Assembly (NCBI RefSeq): GCF_000708675.1
Contig: NZ_JELR01000002.1
Coordinates: forward strand, 992,001-1,056,000
DNA: 64,000 nucleotides
Direction: 5' to 3'
From: Microbulbifer sp. HZ11
Lineage (GTDB): Bacteria; Pseudomonadota; Gammaproteobacteria; Pseudomonadales; Cellvibrionaceae
Below the pieces are notes generated by a model. The model made no database searches and had not been told where the DNA came from. It saw only the letters and a list, made by a program, of their open reading frames with translations. Both the position numbers and the translations under genes were made by a program. Shown piece after piece: positions 37,901 through 46,489 of this stretch (within the stretch, counting starts at the first letter, position 1; every line of letters starts with the position of its first letter).

Positions 37901-37956
37901 CTGGTGGAAGCTGCCATGGCGATGGCCACGGCGAGAATCTGTTTTTTATAAGTCAT
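34954..37956 (-). CDS. TonB-dependent outer-membrane receptor
   Basis: This 1000-residue receptor has a signal peptide ending SLMAQ (about 22). A TonB-box-like IEEVYVEG (about 43-50) precedes a plug domain (about 60-175), with NVAESLQRLPGITL, INLRGLGPGFVSVQMNG and DLNSIGGSVNVTT. The rest is a 22-strand barrel ending in YQLGVNVQF. It probably takes up oligogalacturonides or unsaturated uronate oligosaccharides, because it lies between an FN3/LamG lipoprotein and the PL10 lyase. The family (TIGR01782-like TonB-Xanth-Caul group) is common in polysaccharide loci of Alteromonadales and Cellvibrionales. The ligand itself is inferred from context only. Confidence 0.94.
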   Translation of the reverse strand: MTYKKQILAVAIAMAASTSLMAQEANQQVEESKAEVPSDFSIEEVYVEGVKSAELNARQAERNKDVFSSVITQDDSGNFADQNVAESLQRLPGITLQSSEGEGKFINLRGLGPGFVSVQMNGSEMANSGGGAADSESRGFSLDALPADVLQSIEVLKSLTPDMDLNSIGGSVNVTTISALDRGEDTIKLRAQGAFQEQSGESSPKLTLQGTNIFADETIGFSYSLSYENRVTEGYESRAHDTSLPRYITLDGADSPMLIPFELQNRQENAERERIAGIFDLEYRPNDNSKYYARFSNTVYTDEDTALREYYRWGQASDDEVVYLDPDNNVFGTGGMDLQQQFFIQESESDTKVFSLGGENLFGDNWTVDYELSHSNATQDSPDGRRVQFRARKLSALGTTGEDYLNGQIVHPDQLSDLAGGVEVPDVGGFGPSGYQYGETVQPYMLYDNLFMEDSFREDTIDQAMANLRKDFDMGPVNYIKTGFRIKNRERNRDKNRVSIVPNDKRVAGCAGDEVCLENAGARLGDFETFMSDNPLFDHEFITEAEAERLIAATRQIADSYDPEQRELESTRNDYEITEDTAAAYIMGEFQVTETGALIAGVRYEKTDFNSTGYLSIRNDREESADQLESFDIAVPLDDTSNSYDGFFPSLHYRDELREDLLLRASIWTSFTRPSFDEARAYAQVRDRVIFCNYDAAANLGDDNCSDRPADLQGEIADAEFTDAYKSQNMTMSADNVLEIGNPKLDAMTATNFDVSLGWYASENLFIQGAAFYKQIDDFIVEVAGANLNLADLPYTLPVDQVTMFNIPSDLQLTNAQTYLNGDRAEVYGLEVTYNQYFVEGLLANFFIQSNFTLLHSEADVGDSVRAESIRMPEQADVTVNTTLGWENNDFSVRFITNYRSEILKRIGSCTADDIAADAALGYSQNCAAWSDVYQDAGITYDIKATYNVNDNVKLYLDAVNITDESNIQYFEGNEYSNGNMMFLSETYGPTYQLGVNVQF

Positions 37957-38023
37957 TTTGACTCTCCCATCGGTTTTATGCGGCCTGCTGGTTTTTACGC
38001 TCAGACCGTTCGATGTTTTTTAT

Positions 38024-38052
38024 CGCGGGCCGCATCAAACCTGCGGCCCGCG
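38024..38052. repeat. Perfect 11-bp hairpin between the FN3 lipoprotein and receptor genes
   Basis: CGCGGGCCGCA and TGCGGCCCGCG are perfect arms with a 7-nt loop. On the minus (transcribed) strand no T-run follows, so it looks more like an mRNA-processing or stabilising structure than a terminator. Confidence 0.5.
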
Positions 38053-38067
38053 AGTTCCCCTGTTGGA

Positions 38068-40605
38068 TTACTGGTAGCTCACCTTGAAGTTATCGATGAC
38101 AACAGCCTTGTCTTCCGTGCCGCTGTCGCAGCGAATTTGCAGGAAGGAATTGGCTGTACCGATATGCGCATCCGGATCGCTGGCAATGGTGACAGTGCCT
38201 TCAGGCTGGTCGCCATCGGCCATCACGGCGGCGTATGCTTCAAACACTTTAGAGTCACCACCATGCACGGACTTGCCAGAGCTGGAGGTGTTGTTGTCCA
38301 CATACACCTGGCACTTACCGCTATCCAGTGACACGTTGGGGTTTTCCACCACGTCGAAGCTGATTACGTAAGGTTTGCTCAAGTCCAGGTCGCCACGGCC
38401 TGCGGTATCAGTTTCCGCAGTATCGGTACCGTGCAGGGCATCACCAATGGAGAAGCGTGCGTTGTGCAGCGCGAGGGTGCCGCCGGCAACAGTGATCCGA
38501 GAACCGCCACTGGTTACATTGAACATCGGCTTGCTGGCGTCGCCAGACTGGGCACGATAGGCCGCGTCGAAGAAGTTGGTATCCTCGGTATCGGAGTCTT
38601 CAACCAGACCTACACCGTTGAAGTTTTCTTCGAATGCAGCGGAAGCATCGGCACCGGCGTACACATCCAGCTCACCGATTCCGCCAGGCAGTTCGCCGAC
38701 CAGCTGATCCGCCGCGACTGCCGCCGCCCCATTGTCACTCCAAACCAGCCAGTCAAGGTTGGCATGGAAGGCACTACCGGATCCTTCACCAATACGGAAC
38801 AGGCTTGCAGAGCCGCCAGAGCGACCCGGGCCAGTGAAGTTACCCACTTCGACACCATCGCGATAAACAACGGCATTGATGTTGTCAGCGCCCGCTGCCG
38901 GATCATTCACGGTGAAGTTGATCTGGTAGGTGTGGTAGCCATCGGTGAAATCCAGATCACTCACCTCTGCGGTTTCTTCATCGGGGAGGAATTTCTCGAT
39001 CTGAAGTTTTCCGGAGTCCGGACGCAGAATTGCCTTCATGCGACGGTCGTCAATGTGCGTTTCGATTTCGAAACCGCGCGCACCCTGACTTTCGGCCTTG
39101 GCATTATCGATGCGCGCAATCCAGGTAAAGTGCTTCGGATAGGCGCCATCGGCGACGATGCCATCCAGGTCACCCACTGGCTTGGTTTCGCTGTCGCCAT
39201 CGAGGGTATCCAGCTCCATGATCCCCTGTGGGCTCACTTCGAACCATTTCAATTCTTCATCCGCGAAGGAGAAATTGGTCTGCTCGCTGCCGTTGATTAC
39301 AACTGCTCCAAGGTCACCCGGGTGAGTACAACCGTCGTAAACACTCCAGATAATGGCGTTGGTTGCGGAAGGATCAACAGAGGTGGTCGGAGTACAGTTG
39401 TCGCCAACCGGAGCTTCCGGAGTTCCGGTCGCAGAGGCACTCCATTCGCTCGGGCCAACGTTGTTTACACCGCGTACCCACACGTAGTAGGTGGTACCGT
39501 TTTCCAGCTCGGTCAGAGTGGTCGAGGTCTCGGTCAGGCCAGACATTACTTCCGCAGCAGACACATCGTCAGTAGTGCCATAGGCGAGATCATAACTTGC
39601 CGCTCCCAGCACAGAGCCCCAGCTCACCGCCATTTGGGCGTCGGTGGCAAAGGTGGTCGGCGCTTTCGGCGCATCTGGAGCCACGGCGGGCTCAAATACG
39701 GTACAGGCTGGCAGGTCAGCCTGGCCATCTTCGCTCTGCTTCTCGATCAGAAGGTCATCGATAATTGCGGTACCGCCACTGGATACACGCAGCTGCAGGA
39801 AAGAATTCTGGGTACCGATCACAGCGTCCTTGATATCGACAACATCGCCACCGGCCTGCAGGTAAGTTTCTCCAGGAATATTGATCACCACACGCTCGCC
39901 AGGAACAAGAGAGCCGGTCTCTACATCGAAAATACGCGAGCCCAGTGAGCCACCACCGTGAATGGAGTCAGCCTCGGAACTGGTGTTGTTATCTACGTAG
40001 ATCTGGGTTTTGGAGCCCGATCCGCTGGCAGATGCCACACAGAAAGAAATGCGGTAGGGCTCGGAAAGGTCCAGTTCACCCCAGCCTGAGCCGCCGTCGG
40101 AACCAGGAGTGGAGTCTTTCTTGGGATCTTTCCCATCTGCAGCCATATCAGACAGAGTCTGGCCAATACTGAAACGCGCGTTGCTGATCAGCAGGGAGGC
40201 ATCGCCAGCATCGCTGACGATCCCCAGGCGTTCTTTGCTATCGACCGTGATCTCCATGCTGGGATCGTCCTGGTCGAAGAAACAGCAGGTGGGATAGTAG
40301 AGAGCGGGACGCGCATCTTCGTATTCACTGCTATCAGCAGTGGCCAGCGCCTTGTAGTTGGGACTGAAGAAATCGATGGTGTCGCTCTGATCAAACCCGG
40401 TGTATTCACCAAAGTTTTCCACAAGCGGAAGCGGCGTGTTGCTGATTCCGCTCTCTTCCGGCGGTACAACCACCACCGGTGGTGGTTCAGGCAGGTCGGC
40501 GATATCGCCCTCCCCTGCAGAACTGCTACCACCGCCGCCACAGGCGGTCAGTGTCCCCATAATGCACAGCGCGAGTGCGGACTTTGCCCAAGGTAAAGGT
40601 TTCAT
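38068..40605 (-). CDS. Surface lipoprotein with duplicated unknown module, FN3 and LamG-like domain
   Basis: This 845-residue lipoprotein begins at the ATG 40605 (an AAGGGG ribosome site; a GTG two codons earlier overlaps it) and has a lipobox LTAC (Cys 22). Module A (about 55-300) and module B (about 650-845) are related to each other: NARFSIGQTLSD and NARFSIGDALHG, LDLSEPYRISFCV and LDLSKPYVISFDV, YVDNNTSSEADSIHGG and YVDNNTSSSGKSVHGG. Between them are an FN3 domain (about 310-395, ending WSASATGTPEAP) and a LamG/concanavalin-like segment (about 420-640). No catalytic motif is evident. It probably binds or holds pectic polysaccharide at the cell surface and may be co-transcribed with the receptor. 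Confidence 0.78.
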   Translation of the reverse strand: MKPLPWAKSALALCIMGTLTACGGGGSSSAGEGDIADLPEPPPVVVVPPEESGISNTPLPLVENFGEYTGFDQSDTIDFFSPNYKALATADSSEYEDARPALYYPTCCFFDQDDPSMEITVDSKERLGIVSDAGDASLLISNARFSIGQTLSDMAADGKDPKKDSTPGSDGGSGWGELDLSEPYRISFCVASASGSGSKTQIYVDNNTSSEADSIHGGGSLGSRIFDVETGSLVPGERVVINIPGETYLQAGGDVVDIKDAVIGTQNSFLQLRVSSGGTAIIDDLLIEKQSEDGQADLPACTVFEPAVAPDAPKAPTTFATDAQMAVSWGSVLGAASYDLAYGTTDDVSAAEVMSGLTETSTTLTELENGTTYYVWVRGVNNVGPSEWSASATGTPEAPVGDNCTPTTSVDPSATNAIIWSVYDGCTHPGDLGAVVINGSEQTNFSFADEELKWFEVSPQGIMELDTLDGDSETKPVGDLDGIVADGAYPKHFTWIARIDNAKAESQGARGFEIETHIDDRRMKAILRPDSGKLQIEKFLPDEETAEVSDLDFTDGYHTYQINFTVNDPAAGADNINAVVYRDGVEVGNFTGPGRSGGSASLFRIGEGSGSAFHANLDWLVWSDNGAAAVAADQLVGELPGGIGELDVYAGADASAAFEENFNGVGLVEDSDTEDTNFFDAAYRAQSGDASKPMFNVTSGGSRITVAGGTLALHNARFSIGDALHGTDTAETDTAGRGDLDLSKPYVISFDVVENPNVSLDSGKCQVYVDNNTSSSGKSVHGGDSKVFEAYAAVMADGDQPEGTVTIASDPDAHIGTANSFLQIRCDSGTEDKAVVIDNFKVSYQ

Positions 40606-40723
40606 GCTCACCCCTTCTCTCTCATTGTCGTCGTTATTCTTATGAGTCCGGATACTTCAGTCGGATGCCGCGCCGTTAGAATTGTTGTGCGCGGTAGCCA
40701 CCCAGACCCAGCCAGATACTTAT

Positions 40724-40756
40724 TGGTTAGACAATGAAACCAGATTGGTTAGGCAT
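40724..40756. promoter_or_regulatory. Two operator-like sites upstream of the FN3 lipoprotein gene
   Basis: TGGTTAGACAA (40724-40734) fits TNGT-N3-ACNA. TGGTTAGGCAT (40746-40756) is a poorer match with the same spacing phase (22 bp, two helical turns). They lie 120-150 bases before the gene and probably control the lipoprotein-receptor unit. Confidence 0.5.
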
Positions 40757-41011
40757 ATACAACCATTTGTACCAACTAAGCGCTGCAGTTATTGACACAT
40801 CTGCCTGACCGGAAGAATTTGGCGCAATAGCGAATGTTTTTTGAGCAAATCTGACGGGTTAACGGGTACAGGAGTTTTCACACCTACCGCAAATTGGGTG
40901 GTTAATAGACGCAATGGCGACCTGGAACCTGAGAATTGGCTTGTCCAAAAAGGTAGCCATTTCGCCATTCTTTAGTTGATTGAAGCTGACTTTCTCTGTA
41001 CCGCTAAACAG

Positions 41012-41046
41012 AAAAACCCACCCGCCCTGAAGAGCGGATGGGTTTT
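41012..41046 (-). terminator. Terminator after the double pectate lyase
   Basis: On the minus strand CCCATCCGC and GCGGGTGGG pair, followed by a T-run. The opposite side also has a T-run, so it may work in both directions between the lyase and the divergent region of the lipoprotein gene. Confidence 0.75.
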
Positions 41047-41077
41047 GGTTCTGTGTGATGGAGTTACATCGGCGCCC

Positions 41078-44000
41078 TTACTGGCAACTTGCACCACCGA
41101 GACCGATCACATAATTCTGATCATTGGCCAGCGGAGAGTTGAACGGGATATGTCCGTCTTTACCTGCGGTGGCAATAATGTAATCCGCCTGCGCCTGGCC
41201 CGCCGGGCGACCTTGTGCAGCGATCACATTGCGAGAGGCCTGTGAGTAGTTCTGCGAAAGATCCGATACGGAACCGGAGCTGTCACTGATGGTGTACACC
41301 AGAGACGAATCCAGGTTACACGCGGCATCGGAGAACCACACCTTGCTGCCTTCGCTGCGGAAGTTTCCACCGTCCACATCGCGGGCCAGCTGCTCGCCGC
41401 GCTCATTCAACGCCTGTACCACGTCATCCTTTTCCTGGAAGTCGCGATTCATCATGAAGGTGTTGTCTTCCCACAGCACCGTCGCACCCACACGCACACT
41501 CAGGATGTCCTTGCGATAGTTCATAAAGAAGTTATCAAACATGTGTGAGGTGCCGCGACGGATCAGCGGGATACGACGCAGGGTGTTACCCAGGCTGTTG
41601 TAGTGATCGTCGGTGGTGATAAACGCGTTGTGATGCATGGTGGTGGTGATCTGCTCGTTGATGGTCCGAGAGTCACTGGAACCGTGCAGAGAAGCGCGCT
41701 TCACGTTGATCAGCTTGTTGAAGGAAATGGTGATGTCGTAGGCACCCACTTTCACATCAAACGCCGCGTCACCGGTGGTGTCGAAGGTGTTCTTGTGAAT
41801 CCAGATGTCGTGGGACGCACCGGTATTGCGGATCATGTCCGGGTCGAGGCCGTGGTCCTCAACGTGACCGGCACCGCGGAAATCCAGGTGAGTCAGGATC
41901 ACGCTCTGCTCGGTTTCCACCGGCTGACCGCTGCTGTCGGAACCGATGGCAAAACCGTTGAAGCGGAAGTAACCGTTACTGAAACGTCCGTCGAGTGTTT
42001 TATTGGAGCCGATCTTCGCATTGCGGATGGGCAGATCCTTGTCGTCCAGACGGTTGTTGAAAAACTCCGACAGACAGGAATCACCGGATAGACCATTGCT
42101 GGAACACCAGCTGCGGAAATCGCGACACTGGGCTTCGCTGCCGTTGATCGCAGACTGCACGGAAGAGTCGCCACAGAAATTGCGATGCATGGAGATTTCG
42201 GTTTCGTTGGCAAAATCAAATTTGTCGAACACGATCCAGTTGTGCTCGTCGCCGGTGATGGCGTCGAGAATCTGCTGCTCAACCGGAACACTGCTGTTCT
42301 TGGTGATTACCGTCAGCTTGCTGTTGCCGTTGGGATCGTAACCACCCATCGCGTTTTCACCGTAACCCACCGGACGACCAAGGGTTTCATACAGACACTG
42401 CACAATCTTCTGATCGGTATCCAGCACGGAAGAATCGCGCCAGTTTACGTTCGGGTCGGTCGCTAGCGTATAGCACGCGTTGCTGATGCCACCGGAGGAC
42501 GACCCGCCGGATCCGGAACCAGAACCACTGCCTGAGCTGCTACTGGAGCTACTAGACGAGGAACTGCTACCGCCGGAAGAGCCGGAACCGCTACCACCGG
42601 AAGAAGAGCTTGAAGAAGAACTGCTGGAGCCGCCACCACCGGATGAGGAGCTGCCGCCACCATTACAGTCGCCTGCACTCGGGGCGGCACCAGAAATGGA
42701 AAGGCTGTCGATATTCGCGAGGCCACTGCTACCGGTCGCTTGCAGGCGGATTTCGTTGTAGCCCGCATTCAGCCACACGGTCACGGAACCGCTGTCAGCG
42801 TAGTTACCCCAGGCACCGGTGCCTGGCAGACTGACGTTAGTCTGCGCACCGTTATTCACCAGCACAGATCCCGGGCGGTCACTACTGCCATTGGCGTAAC
42901 GCCACTGCAGGGTGTAGTTACCCGCTGCCGGCACCACCACGGACCAGTCGACACCCATTCCGCTTTCGTTGTCGGTGTTGGCATAGCCGCTACCGGTATA
43001 GCCGCTGTGTTCGGATTCCACCGCGCCGTCCACAGCACAATAGCCCGCTTCAGATTCCTGCAGAACTAACGTAGATGGTATACCGCCGCCCCCGGAAGAG
43101 CTTGATGAAGAAGAGGAGGAAGACGAGCTGCCGCCACCAGAGGACGAGCCGCTGCCGCTCGCGTTATAGACTTCAAACTCGGCAATCTGCGGTGCACTGC
43201 TGGCACTATCAATCATTAAGTTGACTTTATCCATGCTGACATCGCCAACATAAACCTGCAGCGCGGAACCAATGCCATTTCCGGACGCAAGCTCAGCACC
43301 GGTATCGTTATTTACCAGACGCCAACGCTGCACATTGCTACCGATTTCGCGGATCACGACCGTATTGAAATCACCGCCGAAGTTTTTCACCGAGATTCGC
43401 TCGCCACTTGTGGAGCTCGGTTGCCAGTAGCTGCCCAGATCGCCGTCCACGGCGTTACCGTAGCTGCTGCCACCGCCTTTACTGGACCCGTCGGCGTCGC
43501 CCGAGAATGCGAGGTTTGGCCCCAGATCTCCGCCACCGGAGCTGGACCCGCTGCCGCCAGACGAAGAGGAACTACTGCTAGATGATGACGAGCTACCACC
43601 AGAACTGGAGCCGGAGCCGCTGCCACCGGAAGAGCTGGAGCTGCTGGAACTGGAGGAGCTGACCGAACAGCTGCTGTCCGCTACCTGGTTCCCTTTGTTC
43701 GCGCCCGCAGTAGAGGCAACCACTTGCGGCACCAGGTTGCCATTACATAGTTGATAACTGTATGGAATGTTGATGGAGGTGGTGGACGTCGGATTCGGGC
43801 CGGCCGGGTGGTTGTCATCGCCGTCTTCCGTCCAGGTAATATTGGACCAGATGTTGCCACTGACTTCCCAGTAACCCATATCATTGGTGTAGAAAGTACC
43901 GAGCGGATCCTTCGAGTCCTCGAAGTAATTATTTTCTGCTTTTATTTTGCCGCCGATACGAGGGTTCATACCGGATTTATTGATGCCCACATAGTGATTG

Positions 44001-44734
44001 TTATAGGCATGCGCAGTTGCGCCGCGTAACAACGGGGTACGGGAATCAATGTTCTGGTAGAGATTGTGGTGGAAGGTAACCGGGCCATTATTGGTATCGC
44101 CATCGCTGGAACCAACGAGACCACCGCGACCAGAATTCCGCAGAATACTGTAAGAAAGGGTCACGTATTTTGTGTCCGCTTTCATATCGAACAGAGCATC
44201 GTAACCATCACTCTCGCCACCCTGCGCCTCGAGGGTCAGGTGATCCGCCCAAACATTGTAAACGCCACTTTCCATACCAATGGCATCACCACCGTTGGAG
44301 GTGGGAGAACCGGATTTTTTCACATTCCGCACATGGAGGTTCTGCAGAATGATGTTGGATGCGTTGCGCAGGTGAATTCCCAGCTCATCGAACAGCGCGC
44401 CGTTGCCAACACCGATGATGGAGATATTACTGACGTCCTTGATTTCAATCTTGTCGTCGGCGGTGTTACAGCTATCGCCGGACACCTTGCTGGTGTTGCC
44501 GTGATTGATGGTGCCTTCGACGTGAATGATGACGGGGGTGTCGTCGGATGCCCGGTTACACAGGGCCTCGTGAATCTGGGTACCGGTAGTGGCATACACT
44601 ATATTGCCACCGGCACCGCCAGTAGTGCCGCCATTTAATGTGGCATACCCCGTGGCCTGAGCGGAGACATCCGCGGCCGCAAAGGTGCCCAGCAATGTAC
44701 TCAACATTGCTGCTCTCTTCAGCTTGATTTGCAT
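41078..44734 (-). CDS. Multidomain pectate lyase: PL1, CBM32-like, CBM35-like, second PL1-type domain
   Basis: A 1218-residue secreted enzyme (start at ATG 44734; a GGAAGG ribosome site lies inside the longer frame from 44746). After a signal peptide (about 1-25) comes a first PL1 domain (about 30-365) with VWADHLTLE, DALFDMK and the catalytic-Arg region FHHNLYQNIDSRTPLLR. Ser/Gly linkers separate an F5/8 (CBM32-like) module (about 406-535), a CBM35-like module (about 553-690) and a second PL1-type lyase (about 750-1218) with DIWIHKNTFD and TTTMHHNAF...RRIPLIRRG. Both lyase domains keep the R-x-P-x-x-R motif. Its operator-like sites lie upstream at 44885-44993. It should degrade polygalacturonate outside the cell. 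Confidence 0.9.
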   Translation of the reverse strand: MQIKLKRAAMLSTLLGTFAAADVSAQATGYATLNGGTTGGAGGNIVYATTGTQIHEALCNRASDDTPVIIHVEGTINHGNTSKVSGDSCNTADDKIEIKDVSNISIIGVGNGALFDELGIHLRNASNIILQNLHVRNVKKSGSPTSNGGDAIGMESGVYNVWADHLTLEAQGGESDGYDALFDMKADTKYVTLSYSILRNSGRGGLVGSSDGDTNNGPVTFHHNLYQNIDSRTPLLRGATAHAYNNHYVGINKSGMNPRIGGKIKAENNYFEDSKDPLGTFYTNDMGYWEVSGNIWSNITWTEDGDDNHPAGPNPTSTTSINIPYSYQLCNGNLVPQVVASTAGANKGNQVADSSCSVSSSSSSSSSSSGGSGSGSSSGGSSSSSSSSSSSSGGSGSSSGGGDLGPNLAFSGDADGSSKGGGSSYGNAVDGDLGSYWQPSSTSGERISVKNFGGDFNTVVIREIGSNVQRWRLVNNDTGAELASGNGIGSALQVYVGDVSMDKVNLMIDSASSAPQIAEFEVYNASGSGSSSGGGSSSSSSSSSSSSGGGGIPSTLVLQESEAGYCAVDGAVESEHSGYTGSGYANTDNESGMGVDWSVVVPAAGNYTLQWRYANGSSDRPGSVLVNNGAQTNVSLPGTGAWGNYADSGSVTVWLNAGYNEIRLQATGSSGLANIDSLSISGAAPSAGDCNGGGSSSSGGGGSSSSSSSSSSGGSGSGSSGGSSSSSSSSSSSSGSGSGSGSGGSSSGGISNACYTLATDPNVNWRDSSVLDTDQKIVQCLYETLGRPVGYGENAMGGYDPNGNSKLTVITKNSSVPVEQQILDAITGDEHNWIVFDKFDFANETEISMHRNFCGDSSVQSAINGSEAQCRDFRSWCSSNGLSGDSCLSEFFNNRLDDKDLPIRNAKIGSNKTLDGRFSNGYFRFNGFAIGSDSSGQPVETEQSVILTHLDFRGAGHVEDHGLDPDMIRNTGASHDIWIHKNTFDTTGDAAFDVKVGAYDITISFNKLINVKRASLHGSSDSRTINEQITTTMHHNAFITTDDHYNSLGNTLRRIPLIRRGTSHMFDNFFMNYRKDILSVRVGATVLWEDNTFMMNRDFQEKDDVVQALNERGEQLARDVDGGNFRSEGSKVWFSDAACNLDSSLVYTISDSSGSVSDLSQNYSQASRNVIAAQGRPAGQAQADYIIATAGKDGHIPFNSPLANDQNYVIGLGGASCQ

Positions 44735-44884
44735 GTGACCTTCCATTGTTATTTTTACTGTTGATCAAGACGATCGGTCACAGAGTGAGCCCCGGGGATA
44801 CTGCGAGCAGGGAGGGATGGACCAATCATCATCGCTGTGGGCGGCAGAAACTGCGGGGGCCGCCCGATATTTGGCCAAATCGGC

Positions 44885-44927
44885 TTGTTTAGCCAAAGCT
44901 CTATATTCTTATTAATTGGCAATACCA
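44885..44927. promoter_or_regulatory. Operator-like sites upstream of the double pectate lyase
   Basis: TTGTTTAGCCA (44885-44895) and TGGCAATACCA (44917-44927) are each one or two mismatches from TGGT-N3-ACCA. They are spaced 32 bp, three helical turns, and lie 150-190 bases before the lyase start. Confidence 0.45.
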
Positions 44928-44982
44928 AATATCAACACCGAGGTTACCACAGTATTTAATACTGTAAAGCCCACCCAGAAAC

Positions 44983-44993
44983 CTGTTAGACCA
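44983..44993. promoter_or_regulatory. Third operator-like site in the same region
   Basis: CTGTTAGACCA, read on the other strand as TGGTCTAACAG, fits TGGT-N3-ACNG. It is weaker than the others and located farther from the gene. Confidence 0.35.
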
Positions 44994-45051
44994 ATTCGCG
45001 AAAATGTGCACTATCGCAAGTCGTCGGCGAGGCCACAGGGTACCGGCAGGC

Positions 45052-45080
45052 AAAAAAAAGCCGGGCTAAAAAGCCCGGCA
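45052..45080 (-). terminator. Terminator of the TRAP transporter operon
   Basis: On the minus strand TTGCCGGGCTTTTTAGCCCG continues as GC and then eight T residues. The GCCGGGCT/AGCCCGGC stem is 8 bp. It lies about 95 bases after the dctM stop. Confidence 0.88.
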
Positions 45081-45172
45081 ATGCCATCCTGATGATGATG
45101 CGAGGAAATCAATGAAACAAAATGCCGCCTACTTAAATTGAGTAACAGGTGAGGAGAACCTCACCACTGAAG

Positions 45173-46474
45173 TTACTCGATCAATCCCAGCGCCCGCGGC
45201 AGGAACTCGCTGATTGCCGGCACCAGAGTAACCAGCGCCAGTACCAGGAACATCATCAGGTACATGGGCAACAGCGGGCGTATCAACGCTGTGATCGATG
45301 TTTTGCTAATACTTGCCCCGACAAACAGCACACTGCCCACCGGCGGGGTGCACAGGCCGATACACAGGTTCAGGATCATCACGATACCGAACTGCAGCGG
45401 GGACATACCCAGTTCCATCACTACCGGCAGGAAGATGGGGGTAAAGATCAGTACCGCCGGGGTCATATCCATAAAGGCACCCACAGCGAGAAGAATCAGG
45501 TTGATGGTCAGCAGGATCAGCAGCGGGTTGTCACTCAGGGTGATCAGCGCCTGGCTGATGGTCTGCGGAATATTCTGGTAAGACATGATCCAGGACATGG
45601 CCGAAGACGCAGCGATCAGGAACATCACAATCGCGGTGGTCTCAACGGACTTGGTCAGCAACGCGGGCAGCTGGTCCAGCTTCACTTCCTTGTACACCAC
45701 ACAGGACAGCAGCAGGGAGTAAAGCACCGCGATGGCACTGGCCTCAGTCGCAGTGAAGAAGCCGCTGATAATGCCGCCGATCACGATAAAGATCAGGAAC
45801 AGGCTGGGCACCGCATCCACGGTTTTCTGTACCGCTTCTTTCAGGGTAGGTTTTTCACCCACCGGGTAGCCTTTGGCTTTCGCCCACAGCCCGCACACCA
45901 TCATCAGGCCAAGTGCCAGTAACAGACCCGGCAGGTAACCGGCGATAAACAGCGCGGCGATGGACACACCACCGGAGGCCAGGGAAAAGACGATGAGAAT
46001 ATTACTCGGCGGAATCAACAGGCCGGTGGTGGACGAAGCCACGGTCACCGCTGTATTGAAGTTCTTGTCGTAACCCGCCTTGGTCATGGACGGAATCATA
46101 AAACCGCCGATGGCCGAAGTGGCCGCCACCGCAGAACCGGAGATGGAACCGAACAGGGTGCAGCTGATGATGTTCACGAACGCTAGGCCGCCGGGCAGCA
46201 TACCCACCAATACCTTGGCGAAGTCGATAATGCGCCGGGCGATACCGCCGCTGCCCATCAACATACCGGAGAAAATAAAGAACGGAATGGCGAGCAGCGC
46301 GAAACTGTCGATGCCGCTGGCCATACGCTGGGCCATGGTAATCATGGCCGGATCAAAATCGATGGTGCACAGCATGGTGAGCACAGTGGCCGCGCCAATA
46401 CTGATGGAAATGGGAACATTAAGCGCGAGAAGGATCAGAAAACTGACCAGCAATACCAGAACTGCGACTTCCAC
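45173..46474 (-). CDS. dctM: TRAP transporter large permease (DctM)
   Basis: This 433-residue inner-membrane protein carries the solute across the membrane with a sodium gradient. It has about 12 hydrophobic helices and the DctM signatures IPFFIFSGMLMGSGGIARRI, GGLAFVNIISCTLFGSISGSAVA, MTKAGYDKNFNTAVT and LIPPSNILIVFSLASGGVS. The C-terminus ends LPRALGLIE. It is the third gene of the dctP-dctQ-dctM operon (15-nt gap after dctQ). In this locus the likely substrate is a uronate or 4-deoxy-uronate released by the lyases. Confidence 0.95.
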   Translation of the reverse strand: MEVAVLVLLVSFLILLALNVPISISIGAATVLTMLCTIDFDPAMITMAQRMASGIDSFALLAIPFFIFSGMLMGSGGIARRIIDFAKVLVGMLPGGLAFVNIISCTLFGSISGSAVAATSAIGGFMIPSMTKAGYDKNFNTAVTVASSTTGLLIPPSNILIVFSLASGGVSIAALFIAGYLPGLLLALGLMMVCGLWAKAKGYPVGEKPTLKEAVQKTVDAVPSLFLIFIVIGGIISGFFTATEASAIAVLYSLLLSCVVYKEVKLDQLPALLTKSVETTAIVMFLIAASSAMSWIMSYQNIPQTISQALITLSDNPLLILLTINLILLAVGAFMDMTPAVLIFTPIFLPVVMELGMSPLQFGIVMILNLCIGLCTPPVGSVLFVGASISKTSITALIRPLLPMYLMMFLVLALVTLVPAISEFLPRALGLIE

Positions 46475-46489
46475 GATGACTCTCCTCGC

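Noticed and set aside
38431-39948. 505-residue open frame on the plus strand inside the FN3 lipoprotein gene
   Set aside because: It is antisense to a gene with a signal peptide, domain structure and internal duplication; the translation has no recognisable domain.
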